Shown here one piece after another: positions 1 to 7,660 of a stretch of DNA of 64,000 nucleotides. Source of the DNA: an uncultured Bulleidia sp. GTDB taxonomy: Bacteria; Bacillota_I; Bacilli_A; Erysipelotrichales; Erysipelotrichaceae. The stretch lies in contig CAKVBD010000006.1 in the NCBI GenBank assembly GCA_934725105.1, positions 1-64,000 of the forward strand, written 5' to 3'. Made by a program: the position numbers and the translations under genes. Every line of letters begins with the position of its first letter. The stretch's first letter is position 1. The notes under the pieces are model-generated. The model was not told where the DNA came from and made no database searches. It saw only the letters and a list, made by a program, of their open reading frames with translations.

Positions 1-146
1 TCTTTCCTTATCTTCCAGATCAATTTATCAAGAAATTACATTTTCTTCTTGACAAAGGTCATTTCATAACAGTTCACCCTGGTATTTGTAATATAATGAA
101 TGATAGAATTATTTATAACTTTTTATGCAACGGAGGAATTTCTATC

Positions 147-809
147 ATGATCAGACAAACATTACAGCCATACGTACCTTTAGCAGACATGCTTGTACGC
201 ACCTTTGGAAAAGGATGCGAAGTCGTATTACATGATTTAACAGATCCACAGCATTCTGTTGTGTATGTAGCGAACAATGCCGTTACAGGACGACAAATCG
301 GAGAAAGTTTCAGTTCCCTTGTTGATCAGGTATTGCTCTCTCCAGATTTAAAGCAAAACTCTGTATCCAATTATTATTTTCATACAAAAGATATCAATGG
401 TGGAAAACTCGTTCGCTCCTCTACACTTCTAATACACAAAGAAGATGGAACTTTAGATGGTGCACTTTGTATCAACCTGGATACTGAACCAATCACAGAA
501 ATGATTTCTTTTCTACAAAGCTTTCTTCCAGAACAACATGCTTCTCTAAATTCTTCAAAAGAAGCAGAAGTTCCACAGCTTAATGAAGAAGAAAATGTTT
601 CTGTCATGGTTTCTTCTCTGATTGATCATATCTTAAAAGATATTTCTACCGATTCTACAAGAGAAGAACGTGTTGAAAAGATTCGTTTCATGGAAAATAA
701 AGGTATTTTCTTAATGAAGGGCAGCGTTGAACAGGTTGCGGAAAAGATGGGTGTCAATAAAGTAACAATCTACAGCTACTTAGATGAAGTACACGGAAAG
801 AGAAGATAA
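147..809 (+). CDS. YheO-like PAS / HTH_22 transcriptional regulator
   Basis: A 220-residue DNA-binding regulator. The N-terminal two thirds match the YheO-like PAS domain (residues about 5-115, with the family-typical GKGCEVVLHDL stretch near residue 20). The last 60 residues form the HTH_22 domain, with the recognition helix around VNKVTIYSYL. I chose the ATG at 147 because GGAGG sits 10 bases upstream and the protein then begins as family members do; an in-frame ATG at 96 has no ribosome site. A TATAAT hexamer at 92-97 may be its promoter. YheO/DauR-type regulators usually sense a small metabolite and control nearby catabolic genes. It converges on the GH1 gene, so its target is not evident from position. 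The frame is also open upstream to base 3, but that part does not look like the family. Confidence 0.88.
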   Translation: MIRQTLQPYVPLADMLVRTFGKGCEVVLHDLTDPQHSVVYVANNAVTGRQIGESFSSLVDQVLLSPDLKQNSVSNYYFHTKDINGGKLVRSSTLLIHKEDGTLDGALCINLDTEPITEMISFLQSFLPEQHASLNSSKEAEVPQLNEEENVSVMVSSLIDHILKDISTDSTREERVEKIRFMENKGIFLMKGSVEQVAEKMGVNKVTIYSYLDEVHGKRR

Positions 810-810
810 A

Positions 811-840
811 AACAGGCATGATTTTCATGCCTGTTATTTT
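811..840. terminator. Bidirectional rho-independent terminator
   Basis: A perfect 10-bp stem (811-820 with 826-835) and 5-base loop, followed by T-rich sequence on the plus strand and preceded by an A-run, lies between the convergent regulator and GH1 genes and can serve both. Confidence 0.85.
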
Positions 841-842
841 GA

Positions 843-2288
843 TTAGTCTAAATCTTCTCCGTTTGTTTCAATGACTTTCTTGTACCAGTAGAAAGAATCT
901 TTTCTTTCTCTATGGAAGTCACCGTTACCATCATTGTCTCTATCAACATAGACAAAACCATAACGTTTCTTCATTTCACCAGTAGAAGCAGATACAAGGT
1001 CTGTGCATCCCCACATTGTATAACCCATGAGATCTACACCATCTTCAATTGCTTCTTCCATTGCCTTAATATGATCTCTGAGATAGTTGATACGGTAGTC
1101 ATCATGGAACTTGCCATCTTCACTTCTCACATCATTTGCACCCAATCCATTTTCAACGATCATTAATGGAATTTCATATCTGCCATAAACTTCATTCAAA
1201 TAGATTCTTAAGCCTTCAGGGTCAATCTGCCAACCCCAGTCAGAACTCTTCAAGTATGGGTTTCCAACACCAGAGAACATATTTCCATTTGTCTTCAATA
1301 CATCTGGATCAACAGTTGCTGTTGCAGACATGTAATAAGAGAAGCTGTAGAAGTCTACAGTACCTTCTTTTAAGATTTCAAAATCTTCTGGTTCTGTTCT
1401 AAGTGTAATGTTGTTGTCTTTGAAATATCTCTTTGCATAGTGAGGATAATGTCCACGCACCTGGACATCACCACAGAACCAGTTAGCCATCTGCATAGCA
1501 CTCTGTGCAGCTCTTGCATCCTTTGGATTACATGTATATGGATATGTCATGTTACCAGCAATCATTAAACCAATCATGAAGTCAGGATTGATTTCATGAC
1601 CAATCTTTACTGCCTTTGCGGAAGCAACAAACTGATTATGAAGTGCTGTGAAACGATCATTTCTTTCTTCTTCTGTTTCATTTGGATTGAACATTGGTTC
1701 ATGATCCTTACCTAACATACCTAAAGACATAACACGGCCAAAGAAGTTGCAGCCACAGTTGATTTCATTGAATGTCAGCCAGTACTTAACTTCATCTTTG
1801 TATTCTGTAAATAATGTTGTTGCATACTTTACGAATGCATCAATACATTCTCTACCAGTCCATCCATTATATTTTTCACTGAGTCCCCATGGTAATTCAT
1901 AGTGAGAAATTGTAACCAATGGTTCAATGCCATACTTATGACATTCAGCAAATACATTGTGATAGAACTGAAGACCAGCCTGATTTGGTTCAGCCTCTTC
2001 GCCTGTTGGGTAGATTCTAGCCCAGTTAATACTCAAACGGTAGCACTTAAATCCCATTTCACCATATAAAGCAATATCTTCCTTATAGTGATGATAGTGA
2101 TCTACTGCATCATGAGAAGGATAATATACAGAAGGATCAATTTCCTTATCCCATAAACGTGGTGTAGAAACTGTTCCGCCTCTTACGTGATCTGGTACAG
2201 AAGCGCCTTTGCCATCTTCTTGCCAGCCACCTTCAAACTGGTTGGCAGCTGTAGCGCCACCCCATAAAAAACCTTTTGGAAATGCCAT
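843..2288 (-). CDS. GH1 6-phospho-beta-glucosidase
   Basis: A 481-residue cytoplasmic glycoside hydrolase of family 1 that splits phosphorylated beta-glucosides (such as cellobiose-6-P or salicin-6-P) delivered by a PTS. It opens with the family N-terminal FPKGFLWGGATAANQFEGG, carries the acid/base motif TFNEIN near residue 174 and the nucleophile motif VENGLG near residue 378. The phosphate-binding signature S-x5-K-x-Y is visible in SASTGEMKKRYGFVYVD, which marks it as phospho- rather than plain beta-glucosidase. Length is normal. AGGAG precedes the ATG. It lies 55 bp after an 84-residue ORF on the same strand and shares its cre-controlled promoter. No PTS genes are in the window, so uptake must be encoded elsewhere. 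Confidence 0.96.
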   Translation of the reverse strand: MAFPKGFLWGGATAANQFEGGWQEDGKGASVPDHVRGGTVSTPRLWDKEIDPSVYYPSHDAVDHYHHYKEDIALYGEMGFKCYRLSINWARIYPTGEEAEPNQAGLQFYHNVFAECHKYGIEPLVTISHYELPWGLSEKYNGWTGRECIDAFVKYATTLFTEYKDEVKYWLTFNEINCGCNFFGRVMSLGMLGKDHEPMFNPNETEEERNDRFTALHNQFVASAKAVKIGHEINPDFMIGLMIAGNMTYPYTCNPKDARAAQSAMQMANWFCGDVQVRGHYPHYAKRYFKDNNITLRTEPEDFEILKEGTVDFYSFSYYMSATATVDPDVLKTNGNMFSGVGNPYLKSSDWGWQIDPEGLRIYLNEVYGRYEIPLMIVENGLGANDVRSEDGKFHDDYRINYLRDHIKAMEEAIEDGVDLMGYTMWGCTDLVSASTGEMKKRYGFVYVDRDNDGNGDFHRERKDSFYWYKKVIETNGEDLD

Positions 2289-2318
2289 TTTACGATTCTC
2301 CTTTATTATCTATTGTAT

Positions 2319-2345
2319 AAAAAAGACATTTACATGCCTTTTTTT
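2319..2345 (-). terminator. Intergenic terminator/attenuator between the 84-aa gene and GH1
   Basis: On the minus strand an 11-bp stem (2334-2344 with 2319-2329, one G-U pair, GUAA loop) ends in a run of six U. It overlaps the stop codon of the 84-aa gene. It would let the small gene be transcribed more than the GH1 gene, or act as partial termination. Confidence 0.6.
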
Positions 2346-2598
2346 ACATTTTACCGCCTGTAAATGCCTGACCTTCGATAAGAACTCTGAGCATTAATAC
2401 TGAGCCCCAAGGCTGCTTCTTAACTAAGCTCTTTGTATAGTTTGCTAAATCACCATGTGATCCATCATCTTCAACTTCAAACTGCATTTCGATTGGAGTC
2501 TTCATTTTTACAAATGTGTACTTTGGTGATTCCTGAGCAAGTAATAATTCTTTGATTTCATCTTTCTTCAATGCTGAAGAAACATTAACTAATGCCAT
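2344..2598 (-). CDS. Small protein of unknown function, first gene of the GH1 operon
   Basis: An 84-residue soluble protein that I do not recognise. It has no signal peptide, membrane segment or cysteine. Charge is mixed, with an acidic stretch (EVEDDGSHGD) in the middle and a Gly-Lys C-terminus. A good AAGGAG site precedes the ATG. A promoter (ATGACA, 16 bp, TATAAT) lies directly upstream with a cre-like site in its spacer, so it is probably repressed on preferred sugars together with the downstream GH1 gene. Position suggests an accessory role in beta-glucoside use, but nothing in the sequence shows its function. Confidence 0.75.
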   Translation of the reverse strand: MALVNVSSALKKDEIKELLLAQESPKYTFVKMKTPIEMQFEVEDDGSHGDLANYTKSLVKKQPWGSVLMLRVLIEGQAFTGGKM

Positions 2599-2631
2599 AT
2601 ATGTTTTCTCTCCTTTAATTAGTATGTAATT

Positions 2632-2659
2632 ATTATAGCATGTAAGCGTTTTATGTCAT
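2632..2659 (-). promoter_or_regulatory. Promoter with embedded cre (CcpA) site
   Basis: On the minus strand the -35 ATGACA (2654-2659) and -10 TATAAT (2632-2637) are 16 bp apart. The spacer holds TGTAAGCGTTTTAT (2641-2654), which matches 12 of 14 positions of the TGWAANCGNTNWCA cre consensus. CcpA bound here would block RNA polymerase directly. Confidence 0.7.
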
Positions 2660-2684
2660 GTAAAAATTGTATTCACACAACTTC

Positions 2685-3644
2685 TCACAATCCAATTTCT
2701 TTCCTGGAATTTGATAATATTTTCATAACTTCCAAAGAATTTTCCAGCCACAAAACCATTGTAGAAGTATCTTTTTCTTCAATGACAGAAGCAATCTGTT
2801 CAAATTCCGTTTTCATTGGAGATTGCATTTCTTCCACATCAATATTGATCACTTCATCTTTGAGATGCAGAGTTAAATTCTGAATGATTCCAGGTCTAGA
2901 ATCCATCTGTATATATCCCTTTGTCCCCTGGATCATAACACCATTATGCGATGCACTGTCTTTTGCCCCTGTACATACCGCAATATATTCTGGATATCTC
3001 ATAATCAATGTTCCACTTGTATCTACACCATTAAAACCAATATTTGCTTCATAATGTGTAAAAACAGGTTTTCCAAACAATCCTTCCACAAAATGAATGT
3101 TATAGACATTGATATCATACAATGCCCCACCATATTCTTCTGGATCAAATGCTGGCAATACTTCATGTCTTAAATACGCATCATATCTGCTTGAATATTG
3201 TGAATAGTTACATTGGATCATTTTAATATCGCCAATACATGGAAGATACTTTTGAATATGCTGATAGTTTTTACTATAACGGGACATGATTGCTTCAAAT
3301 ACAAAGACATTGTTTTCTTTTGTTAAATCATACAGTTCTTTTGCCTGTTCATATGTTGAGGTAAATGGCTTTTCAACAATGACATGCTTATGCGCTAATA
3401 TTGCTTTCTTTGCATATTCATAATGCAAAGAATTAATTAAACCAATATATACAGTATCAAAAGAATCATCTTTCAAAAACGCATCATAATCAGTATACAA
3501 AGAAGGAATTCCATATTCTTCAACAAGCGGTTTTCCTTTTTCTGCATTTCTACACCATAAGCTAGATACGACAATATCTGTATCTTTTAATATATGCAGT
3601 GCCATTTTAACAATGCCGCCATTACCAACAATACCAAGTTTCAT
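2685..3644 (-). CDS. Gfo/Idh/MocA family NAD(P)-dependent oxidoreductase
   Basis: A 319-residue oxidoreductase. The N-terminal Rossmann fold begins at once with KLGIVGNGGIVKMAL, and EKPFTSTYEQAKEL around residues 93-105 carries the conserved E-K-P of the family, whose Lys is catalytic. The C-terminal half is the alpha/beta sheet domain. Members oxidise or reduce sugars, inositols or dihydrodiols; the substrate cannot be read here. The reading frame extends to a TTG at 3659, but the ATG at 3644 has AAGGA seven bases upstream, inside the end of the preceding HAD gene, and starts at the fold. The stop of the HAD gene is 4 bp away, so the two are translationally coupled. Confidence 0.93.
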   Translation of the reverse strand: MKLGIVGNGGIVKMALHILKDTDIVVSSLWCRNAEKGKPLVEEYGIPSLYTDYDAFLKDDSFDTVYIGLINSLHYEYAKKAILAHKHVIVEKPFTSTYEQAKELYDLTKENNVFVFEAIMSRYSKNYQHIQKYLPCIGDIKMIQCNYSQYSSRYDAYLRHEVLPAFDPEEYGGALYDINVYNIHFVEGLFGKPVFTHYEANIGFNGVDTSGTLIMRYPEYIAVCTGAKDSASHNGVMIQGTKGYIQMDSRPGIIQNLTLHLKDEVINIDVEEMQSPMKTEFEQIASVIEEKDTSTMVLWLENSLEVMKILSNSRKEIGL

Positions 3645-3648
3645 ACAT

Positions 3649-4488
3649 TTATCCTTCAATCAATCCATAATACACAAATGCATTCCAGATACCATCATCA
3701 AGGATATCTGTTGTTACATAATCTGCATGTGCTTTTGCTTCCTCAGCAGCATTTCCCATCGCAACGCTTGTTCCACAAACCTGAAACATTGGAATATCAT
3801 TTGCACTGTCACCAATACCGATGGCATTAAAGGATTCCTCATTGTAATGATCCAATACTTTTAAGATTGCGGTACCTTTTGTCACATTTCCATTTGTCAC
3901 TTCACCAATACACAAATTTTCTTCAGGATGTTCTACTGATTTTGTTAATACAAATGGTTTTTCTAAGAGTTCTGCAAGTTTTGGATATAAAGGCAGCCAG
4001 CTAGGTCCATACGCACAAATCTTATAAATACTGTCATTTTCTTCGGAACCGAAACTTTCTGGATATGTACCATTTTCCATACATAATGCTACCTGTTTGT
4101 CATAATCCGTTTCACCACCAGAAAAATATCGCAAAAGATATTCATAGCCAACTTTTGAGCAGTAAGCACCTGCTGCTCCTTCTAAGCAATATCCTAAACC
4201 TGCTTTCAAAATCTGTTTTTTAATACGTGATACATCTCTTTGTGCAATTGGATGATCATAGATTCTTTTACCATCTGCATAAACCATGCCACCTGCACCT
4301 AGAATAAATCCATCAACATCATAGTTTAAATACTTTTGAATTTCAGAAAGTGATCTGCCCGTACATAAAAAAATCTTGTGTCCATTCTTTCTCGCAAGTT
4401 GAATTGCTTTTTCAGCACTATCTGGAATTCTTCCAATCTTTGTGGAATACAATGTTCCATCAATATCTAAAAATATAATCTTTTTCAT
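3649..4488 (-). CDS. Cof-type HAD-IIB phosphatase
   Basis: A 279-residue sugar-phosphate or flavin-phosphate phosphatase of the Cof/YbiV group. Motif I is FLDIDGT near residue 6, motif II is the CTGRS region near residue 42, and motif III/IV is GIGDSANDIPMF near residue 232, followed by the family's VAMGNA. The cap domain fills residues 85-190. It is followed within 4 bp by the Gfo/Idh/MocA gene. A strong terminator ends just upstream, so this gene needs its own promoter: TATACT at 4495-4500 stops 6 bases before the ATG and no Shine-Dalgarno is present, which predicts a leaderless transcript. Confidence 0.93.
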   Translation of the reverse strand: MKKIIFLDIDGTLYSTKIGRIPDSAEKAIQLARKNGHKIFLCTGRSLSEIQKYLNYDVDGFILGAGGMVYADGKRIYDHPIAQRDVSRIKKQILKAGLGYCLEGAAGAYCSKVGYEYLLRYFSGGETDYDKQVALCMENGTYPESFGSEENDSIYKICAYGPSWLPLYPKLAELLEKPFVLTKSVEHPEENLCIGEVTNGNVTKGTAILKVLDHYNEESFNAIGIGDSANDIPMFQVCGTSVAMGNAAEEAKAHADYVTTDILDDGIWNAFVYYGLIEG

Positions 4489-4499
4489 GAATTAAGTAT

Positions 4500-4535
4500 A
4501 AATGAAAAAAAACAGAAATCACCGAAAGATTTCTG
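4500..4535 (-). terminator. Rho-independent terminator after the cupin gene
   Basis: On the minus strand a 10-bp stem built from AACAGAAATC and its complement around a 7-base loop is followed by eight T. It separates the acetyltransferase-cupin unit from the HAD gene. Confidence 0.88.
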
Positions 4536-5192
4536 TTAAATATAGAAATTCGTTAAGCCAATCTTTAATTGACCTGTTGTTGGATACATTCTGATATGTG
4601 AACCACGCATGATTCTCAGGGAATCGTCTGGCTTTAGGATTTGCTTCTTGCCATCAACTTCAACCAATCCTTCTCCTTCATAGCCAAAAATCATAATATT
4701 TCTTGTTAATTCTCTTTCAAAAACACAACCATTCTGATCAAAGCACACAATCGTCACGTCAACAAATCCACTAGAAATAACATTCACTGTAGATCTATCG
4801 CCACGTTTGTATTCACCTAATGCCGTTGTAGAAAAAACTTCACCAATTTCTTTGATTGTATGATTTACAGTCTGACCAAGCATAACTTCTAAATATACTG
4901 CATCTTCTAAAGCTTCTAAAACAATGACACGTCCTGTTGGTGTTACAATACCATCATATTTATTTAATTCCTGCATATGTGGAATGCCACGTTCATCTTT
5001 GATCGTTATACGCATTTTCCCCTGTTTTACAAATAACATTTTATAAAACCCAAATGCTTCTGGAGACATACTTGTACCTTTTCCCAAAGAATAAATATGT
5101 ACCCCTTCCATGATCTGTTCTTGAATAATCGTTGAAGGAAGTGGCTGATTTAGCTGTGCTAAATTAAATACTTCACCGATTGGATATCTCAT
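4536..5192 (-). CDS. Bicupin protein of unknown substrate
   Basis: A 218-residue cytoplasmic protein with two predicted jelly-roll halves. The first is roughly residues 40-105 (FVKQGKMRITI then TPTGRVIVLEA). The second is roughly residues 140-210, with the cupin-like run IFGYEGEGLVEVDGKKQILKPDDSLRI. The usual cupin metal-binding His pair is not obvious, so it may bind a ligand rather than act as a metalloenzyme. Its start overlaps the stop of the upstream acetyltransferase gene as ATGA, showing coupled translation. The substrate is unknown. Confidence 0.7.
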   Translation of the reverse strand: MRYPIGEVFNLAQLNQPLPSTIIQEQIMEGVHIYSLGKGTSMSPEAFGFYKMLFVKQGKMRITIKDERGIPHMQELNKYDGIVTPTGRVIVLEALEDAVYLEVMLGQTVNHTIKEIGEVFSTTALGEYKRGDRSTVNVISSGFVDVTIVCFDQNGCVFERELTRNIMIFGYEGEGLVEVDGKKQILKPDDSLRIMRGSHIRMYPTTGQLKIGLTNFYI

Positions 5193-5731
5193 AGTTTCTG
5201 CCCCAGTACATAACCGTATTCAGCTTCTACCAAGATTTTAAATCCCATTTTCTGATAGAAATTGAATGCACGTTGATTATTTTTTGCGACACCAACCATG
5301 ATTCCTGGAACCTGTTCTTTCTTTAATGCATCTAATAATGTATGCATCAACAATGTTCCACTGCCTTTTCCGCAGCAATCTTCTAAGATATCTACATGCA
5401 AATGTGCTGGATATTCTTTTTGATATGCCTCATATTCTGAAATATCACAACGGAACACAAAGGAAGGTGCAACCTTCTTGATTTCTTCAAAATACTCTTG
5501 GATATATTCTTTAAAAGATGCATAGCTTTCTGCACATAAGATATATCCCTGAATTTCTCCTTGATCATCTTGTAAAAGGAAACATTTTCCATGGTCCAGA
5601 TATGGATCACAATACATCAACAAAGAGAAATTTCTATGTTCTTCATTCACTAAGTTATCAGGACTGCCTGTATGAATACAGATCTCATGACACTTATCTC
5701 TATATTTTTCTTCAAATGGTATTACTCTCAT
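5189..5731 (-). CDS. GNAT family N-acetyltransferase
   Basis: A 180-residue acetyltransferase that moves an acetyl group from acetyl-CoA to an unknown amine. The central LHVDILEDCCGKGSGTLLMHTLLDAL (about residues 110-135) contains the Q/R-x-x-G-x-G/A pyrophosphate loop in the form CGKGSG. NQRAFNFYQKMGFKIL near residue 155 is the conserved motif B. It resembles bacterial GNATs related to glucosaminide acetyltransferases. A promoter TTCACA-N16-TAAAAT (5741-5768) ends 9 bases before the ATG with no Shine-Dalgarno, so its transcript would have essentially no leader. The bicupin gene follows with a 4-bp overlap. Confidence 0.9.
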   Translation of the reverse strand: MRVIPFEEKYRDKCHEICIHTGSPDNLVNEEHRNFSLLMYCDPYLDHGKCFLLQDDQGEIQGYILCAESYASFKEYIQEYFEEIKKVAPSFVFRCDISEYEAYQKEYPAHLHVDILEDCCGKGSGTLLMHTLLDALKKEQVPGIMVGVAKNNQRAFNFYQKMGFKILVEAEYGYVLGQKL

Positions 5732-5765
5732 AACAAAGACATTTTAGCACAAAATATTACTTTGT

Positions 5766-5795
5766 GAAAAAACAGCCTCAATTACTGAGACTGTT
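5766..5795 (-). terminator. Terminator after the second GH1 gene
   Basis: On the minus strand a 10-bp stem (5786-5795 with 5771-5780, one G-U pair) is followed by a T run. Its T-tract overlaps the -35 element of the acetyltransferase promoter. Confidence 0.85.
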
Positions 5796-5803
5796 TTAAT
5801 AAA

Positions 5804-7291
5804 TTACTTTTCAAATGTATCTGTCAGATCATCACCATTGCTAGCGATAACCTTCTTATACCAGTAGAAAGAATCCTTACGAGAACGGTTCATTGTTCCC
5901 TTTCCTTCATCATCCATATCAACATAGATGAATCCATATCTCTTTCTCATTTCACCTGTACCAGCAGAAACAACGTCAATGCATCCCCATGTTGTATAGC
6001 CAATAACATCCACACCATTTGCAATTGCCTTATCCATTGCTTCAATATGCTTTCTGTAGTATTCAATTCTAAATGGATCATGAATAGAACCATCTTCTTC
6101 CACTGTATCAAAAGCACCTAAACCATTTTCAACAACCATCATTGGCAGGTTATATCTCTGATACATCATTTCTAGATAGTACTGTAATCCATCTGGATCA
6201 ACTGCCCATCCCCAGTCAGAGTATTCAAGATATTCATTCTTCTGACCATTAGAGAAGTTACCAGATACCTTATCTGTAACCTTATGTGTAGTTACTAGAG
6301 AAGACATGTAGTAAGAGAATGTGTACATATCAACTGTACCATTAGCTAAATCAGCTAAATCTTCTTCTGTAATGTCTAAATGAACATTGTGTTCATTCCA
6401 AAGTCTAGTTACATAAGAACCATATCCACCTAAGCACTGAACATCACCACAGTAGTAGATATTCTTTTCCCACTGATGCTGACAAGCTAAGATATCCTTT
6501 GGATCACAAGTTGCTGGATAGTTTGTAATACCACAGATCATGCATCCAATCATGTTAGATGGATCAATCGCATGACCAATCTGAACTGCCTTTGCAGAAG
6601 CTACAAATTCATAATGCAGGTGCTGATAAGCTTCCTGGTATTCTTCATCACTATGATTTCCACCAGCAAAGTCTAAGAACATGATTGTATTGTTGATTTC
6701 ATTGAATGTCAGCCAGTTATGAACAAGTCCTTTGTATTCTGTAAAGCATGTTGTTGCGAATCTAACAAAATGTTCAATTGTTTCTCTGTTTGTCCATCCA
6801 CCACAATGTTCTTCTAGATACAATGGTGTATCGAAATGCCAGATTGTTACTAATGGTTCAATACCATACTTCTGCATTTCCTTGAACATGTCACGATAGA
6901 ATTCAACGCCTTCTCTATTTGGTTCTTTTTCTAATCCTGTTGGATAGAGTCTAGACCAGGAAATAGACATTCTAAACTGCTTGAATCCCATTTCAGCAAA
7001 TAAAGCAATGTCTTCTTTATAGTGATGATATCCATCTACTGCTTCATGGTTAGGATAATGATATTCATCCAATACTGCATACTTTGCACCTTCAGGAAGC
7101 TTTTCATGTCTTTCTAATGTGCAATGATTACCATCTTTATCGATATATGTAATCTTTCTGTTTTCGTTGACTGTACCGCCTGTAGTAACGTCAGTCATAG
7201 CTGGGCCTCTACCACCAAGGTTCCAACCACCTTCATACTGGTTTGCAGCTACTGCTCCACCCCATAAAAATCCTTTTGGAAAATGTGCCAT
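5804..7291 (-). CDS. GH1 6-phospho-beta-glucosidase (second copy)
   Basis: A 495-residue GH1 enzyme paralogous to the one at 843-2288. It starts AHFPKGFLWGGAVAANQYEGG, carries the acid/base motif TFNEINN and the nucleophile motif VENGLGAFD, and keeps the phosphate-binding run SAGTGEMRKRYGFIYVD. Compared with the first copy it has an insertion near residue 45-75 (NENRKITYIDKDG region). The frame runs upstream to 7423, but the ATG at 7291 has AAAGGAG at proper distance and begins at the fold, so the extra 44 codons are not used. A near-perfect cre site at 7326-7339 predicts CcpA repression. Terminators on both sides make it a single-gene transcript. Confidence 0.96.
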   Translation of the reverse strand: MAHFPKGFLWGGAVAANQYEGGWNLGGRGPAMTDVTTGGTVNENRKITYIDKDGNHCTLERHEKLPEGAKYAVLDEYHYPNHEAVDGYHHYKEDIALFAEMGFKQFRMSISWSRLYPTGLEKEPNREGVEFYRDMFKEMQKYGIEPLVTIWHFDTPLYLEEHCGGWTNRETIEHFVRFATTCFTEYKGLVHNWLTFNEINNTIMFLDFAGGNHSDEEYQEAYQHLHYEFVASAKAVQIGHAIDPSNMIGCMICGITNYPATCDPKDILACQHQWEKNIYYCGDVQCLGGYGSYVTRLWNEHNVHLDITEEDLADLANGTVDMYTFSYYMSSLVTTHKVTDKVSGNFSNGQKNEYLEYSDWGWAVDPDGLQYYLEMMYQRYNLPMMVVENGLGAFDTVEEDGSIHDPFRIEYYRKHIEAMDKAIANGVDVIGYTTWGCIDVVSAGTGEMRKRYGFIYVDMDDEGKGTMNRSRKDSFYWYKKVIASNGDDLTDTFEK

Positions 7292-7325
7292 TTTTTTCTC
7301 TCCTTTTATTGATACATCTATTTTA

Positions 7326-7339
7326 TCAAAGCGTTTACA
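7326..7339 (-). promoter_or_regulatory. cre (CcpA) site upstream of the second GH1 gene
   Basis: TCAAAGCGTTTACA matches 13 of 14 positions of the cre consensus. It lies 35 bp before the GH1 start codon, where bound CcpA would block transcription. I could not fix the -10/-35 pair with certainty; TTGAAA (about 7369-7374) followed by TACATA is one candidate. Confidence 0.7.
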
Positions 7340-7379
7340 AAATATATGTAAATTTGCTCGAAATAATATTTCAAAGATG

Positions 7380-7573
7380 AAAAAATACCAGATGCCCGTC
7401 TGGTATTGATTCGTCTTTCGCATGATTATGTGCTTGAGGAGGACACATCTATGCTATCTTATCCGGTTCATTATGCCATTTCTGCGTTTGCCCATAACGC
7501 AGGTACCGGATGTTATTGCCAACCATCGTAAAGAAGTGTTTGTTTCGGAAAGAGTAATGGTTAGCTCTAACTA
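7380..7573 (-). ncRNA. Free-standing structured RNA of about 190 nt, family not identified
   Basis: The 370-bp gap between two genes holds an independent RNA unit on the minus strand. A promoter TTGACA (7603-7608), 17 bp, TAACAT (7580-7585) predicts a start near 7573. A strong terminator (8-bp stem 7385-7392 with 7399-7406, then six U) ends it at 7380. Between them are three further helices: a 9-bp stem 7557-7565/7518-7526; a 7-bp stem 7505-7511/7461-7467 enclosing a UGCGUU/AACGCA hairpin; and AUGUG/CACAU (7444-7448/7428-7432) with the loop UCCUCCUCAAG, which is complementary to Shine-Dalgarno sequences. It does not show the hallmarks I know for SRP RNA, 6S, tmRNA, RNase P or T-box leaders. 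In size and isolation it could belong to a family such as the raiA motif, which I cannot confirm by eye. Confidence 0.65.
7451..7531 (+). CDS. Possible 26-aa small ORF antisense to the structured RNA
   Basis: GAGGAGG stands at 7436-7442, eight bases before an ATG that opens 26 codons ending GCYCQPS. The spacing is good, but the sequence is the complement of the UCCUCCUC loop and helices of the RNA on the other strand, which alone explains the apparent ribosome site. No clear plus-strand promoter is visible. I consider translation unlikely but testable. Confidence 0.15.
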   Translation: MLSYPVHYAISAFAHNAGTGCYCQPS

Positions 7574-7579
7574 ACTATT

Positions 7580-7608
7580 ATGTTAGCAGGCACTAACTGC
7601 ATTGTCAA
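7580..7608 (-). promoter_or_regulatory. Promoter of the structured RNA
   Basis: The minus strand shows a consensus -35 TTGACA, a 17-bp spacer and -10 TAACAT, placed directly after the terminator of the upstream gene and before the folded region. Confidence 0.65.
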
Positions 7609-7616
7609 CTACTTCA

Positions 7617-7651
7617 ACAAAAAAATTCATATTCGTTAAAATATGAATTTC
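7617..7651 (-). terminator. Terminator after the flavin-reductase-like gene
   Basis: On the minus strand the 10-bp stem AAATTCATAT and its complement with an 8-base loop is followed by a long T run, 10 bp after the stop of the gene at 7661. Confidence 0.85.
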
Positions 7652-7660
7652 TTATCTTTA

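Noticed and set aside
96..146. Upstream ATG at 96 as start of the YheO-type regulator
   Set aside because: No ribosome site; GGAGG at 132-136 points to the ATG at 147, which also gives the family N-terminus.
7292..7423. 44-codon N-terminal extension of the second GH1 gene
   Set aside because: It crosses the cre site and ribosome site, and the paralogue starts at the equivalent of 7291.
7380..7573. The leader region considered as a T-box or riboswitch controlling GH1
   Set aside because: No T-box core (GGGTGGNACCGCG-like) was found, and its terminator precedes a separate cre-containing promoter region, so it looks like a stand-alone RNA.
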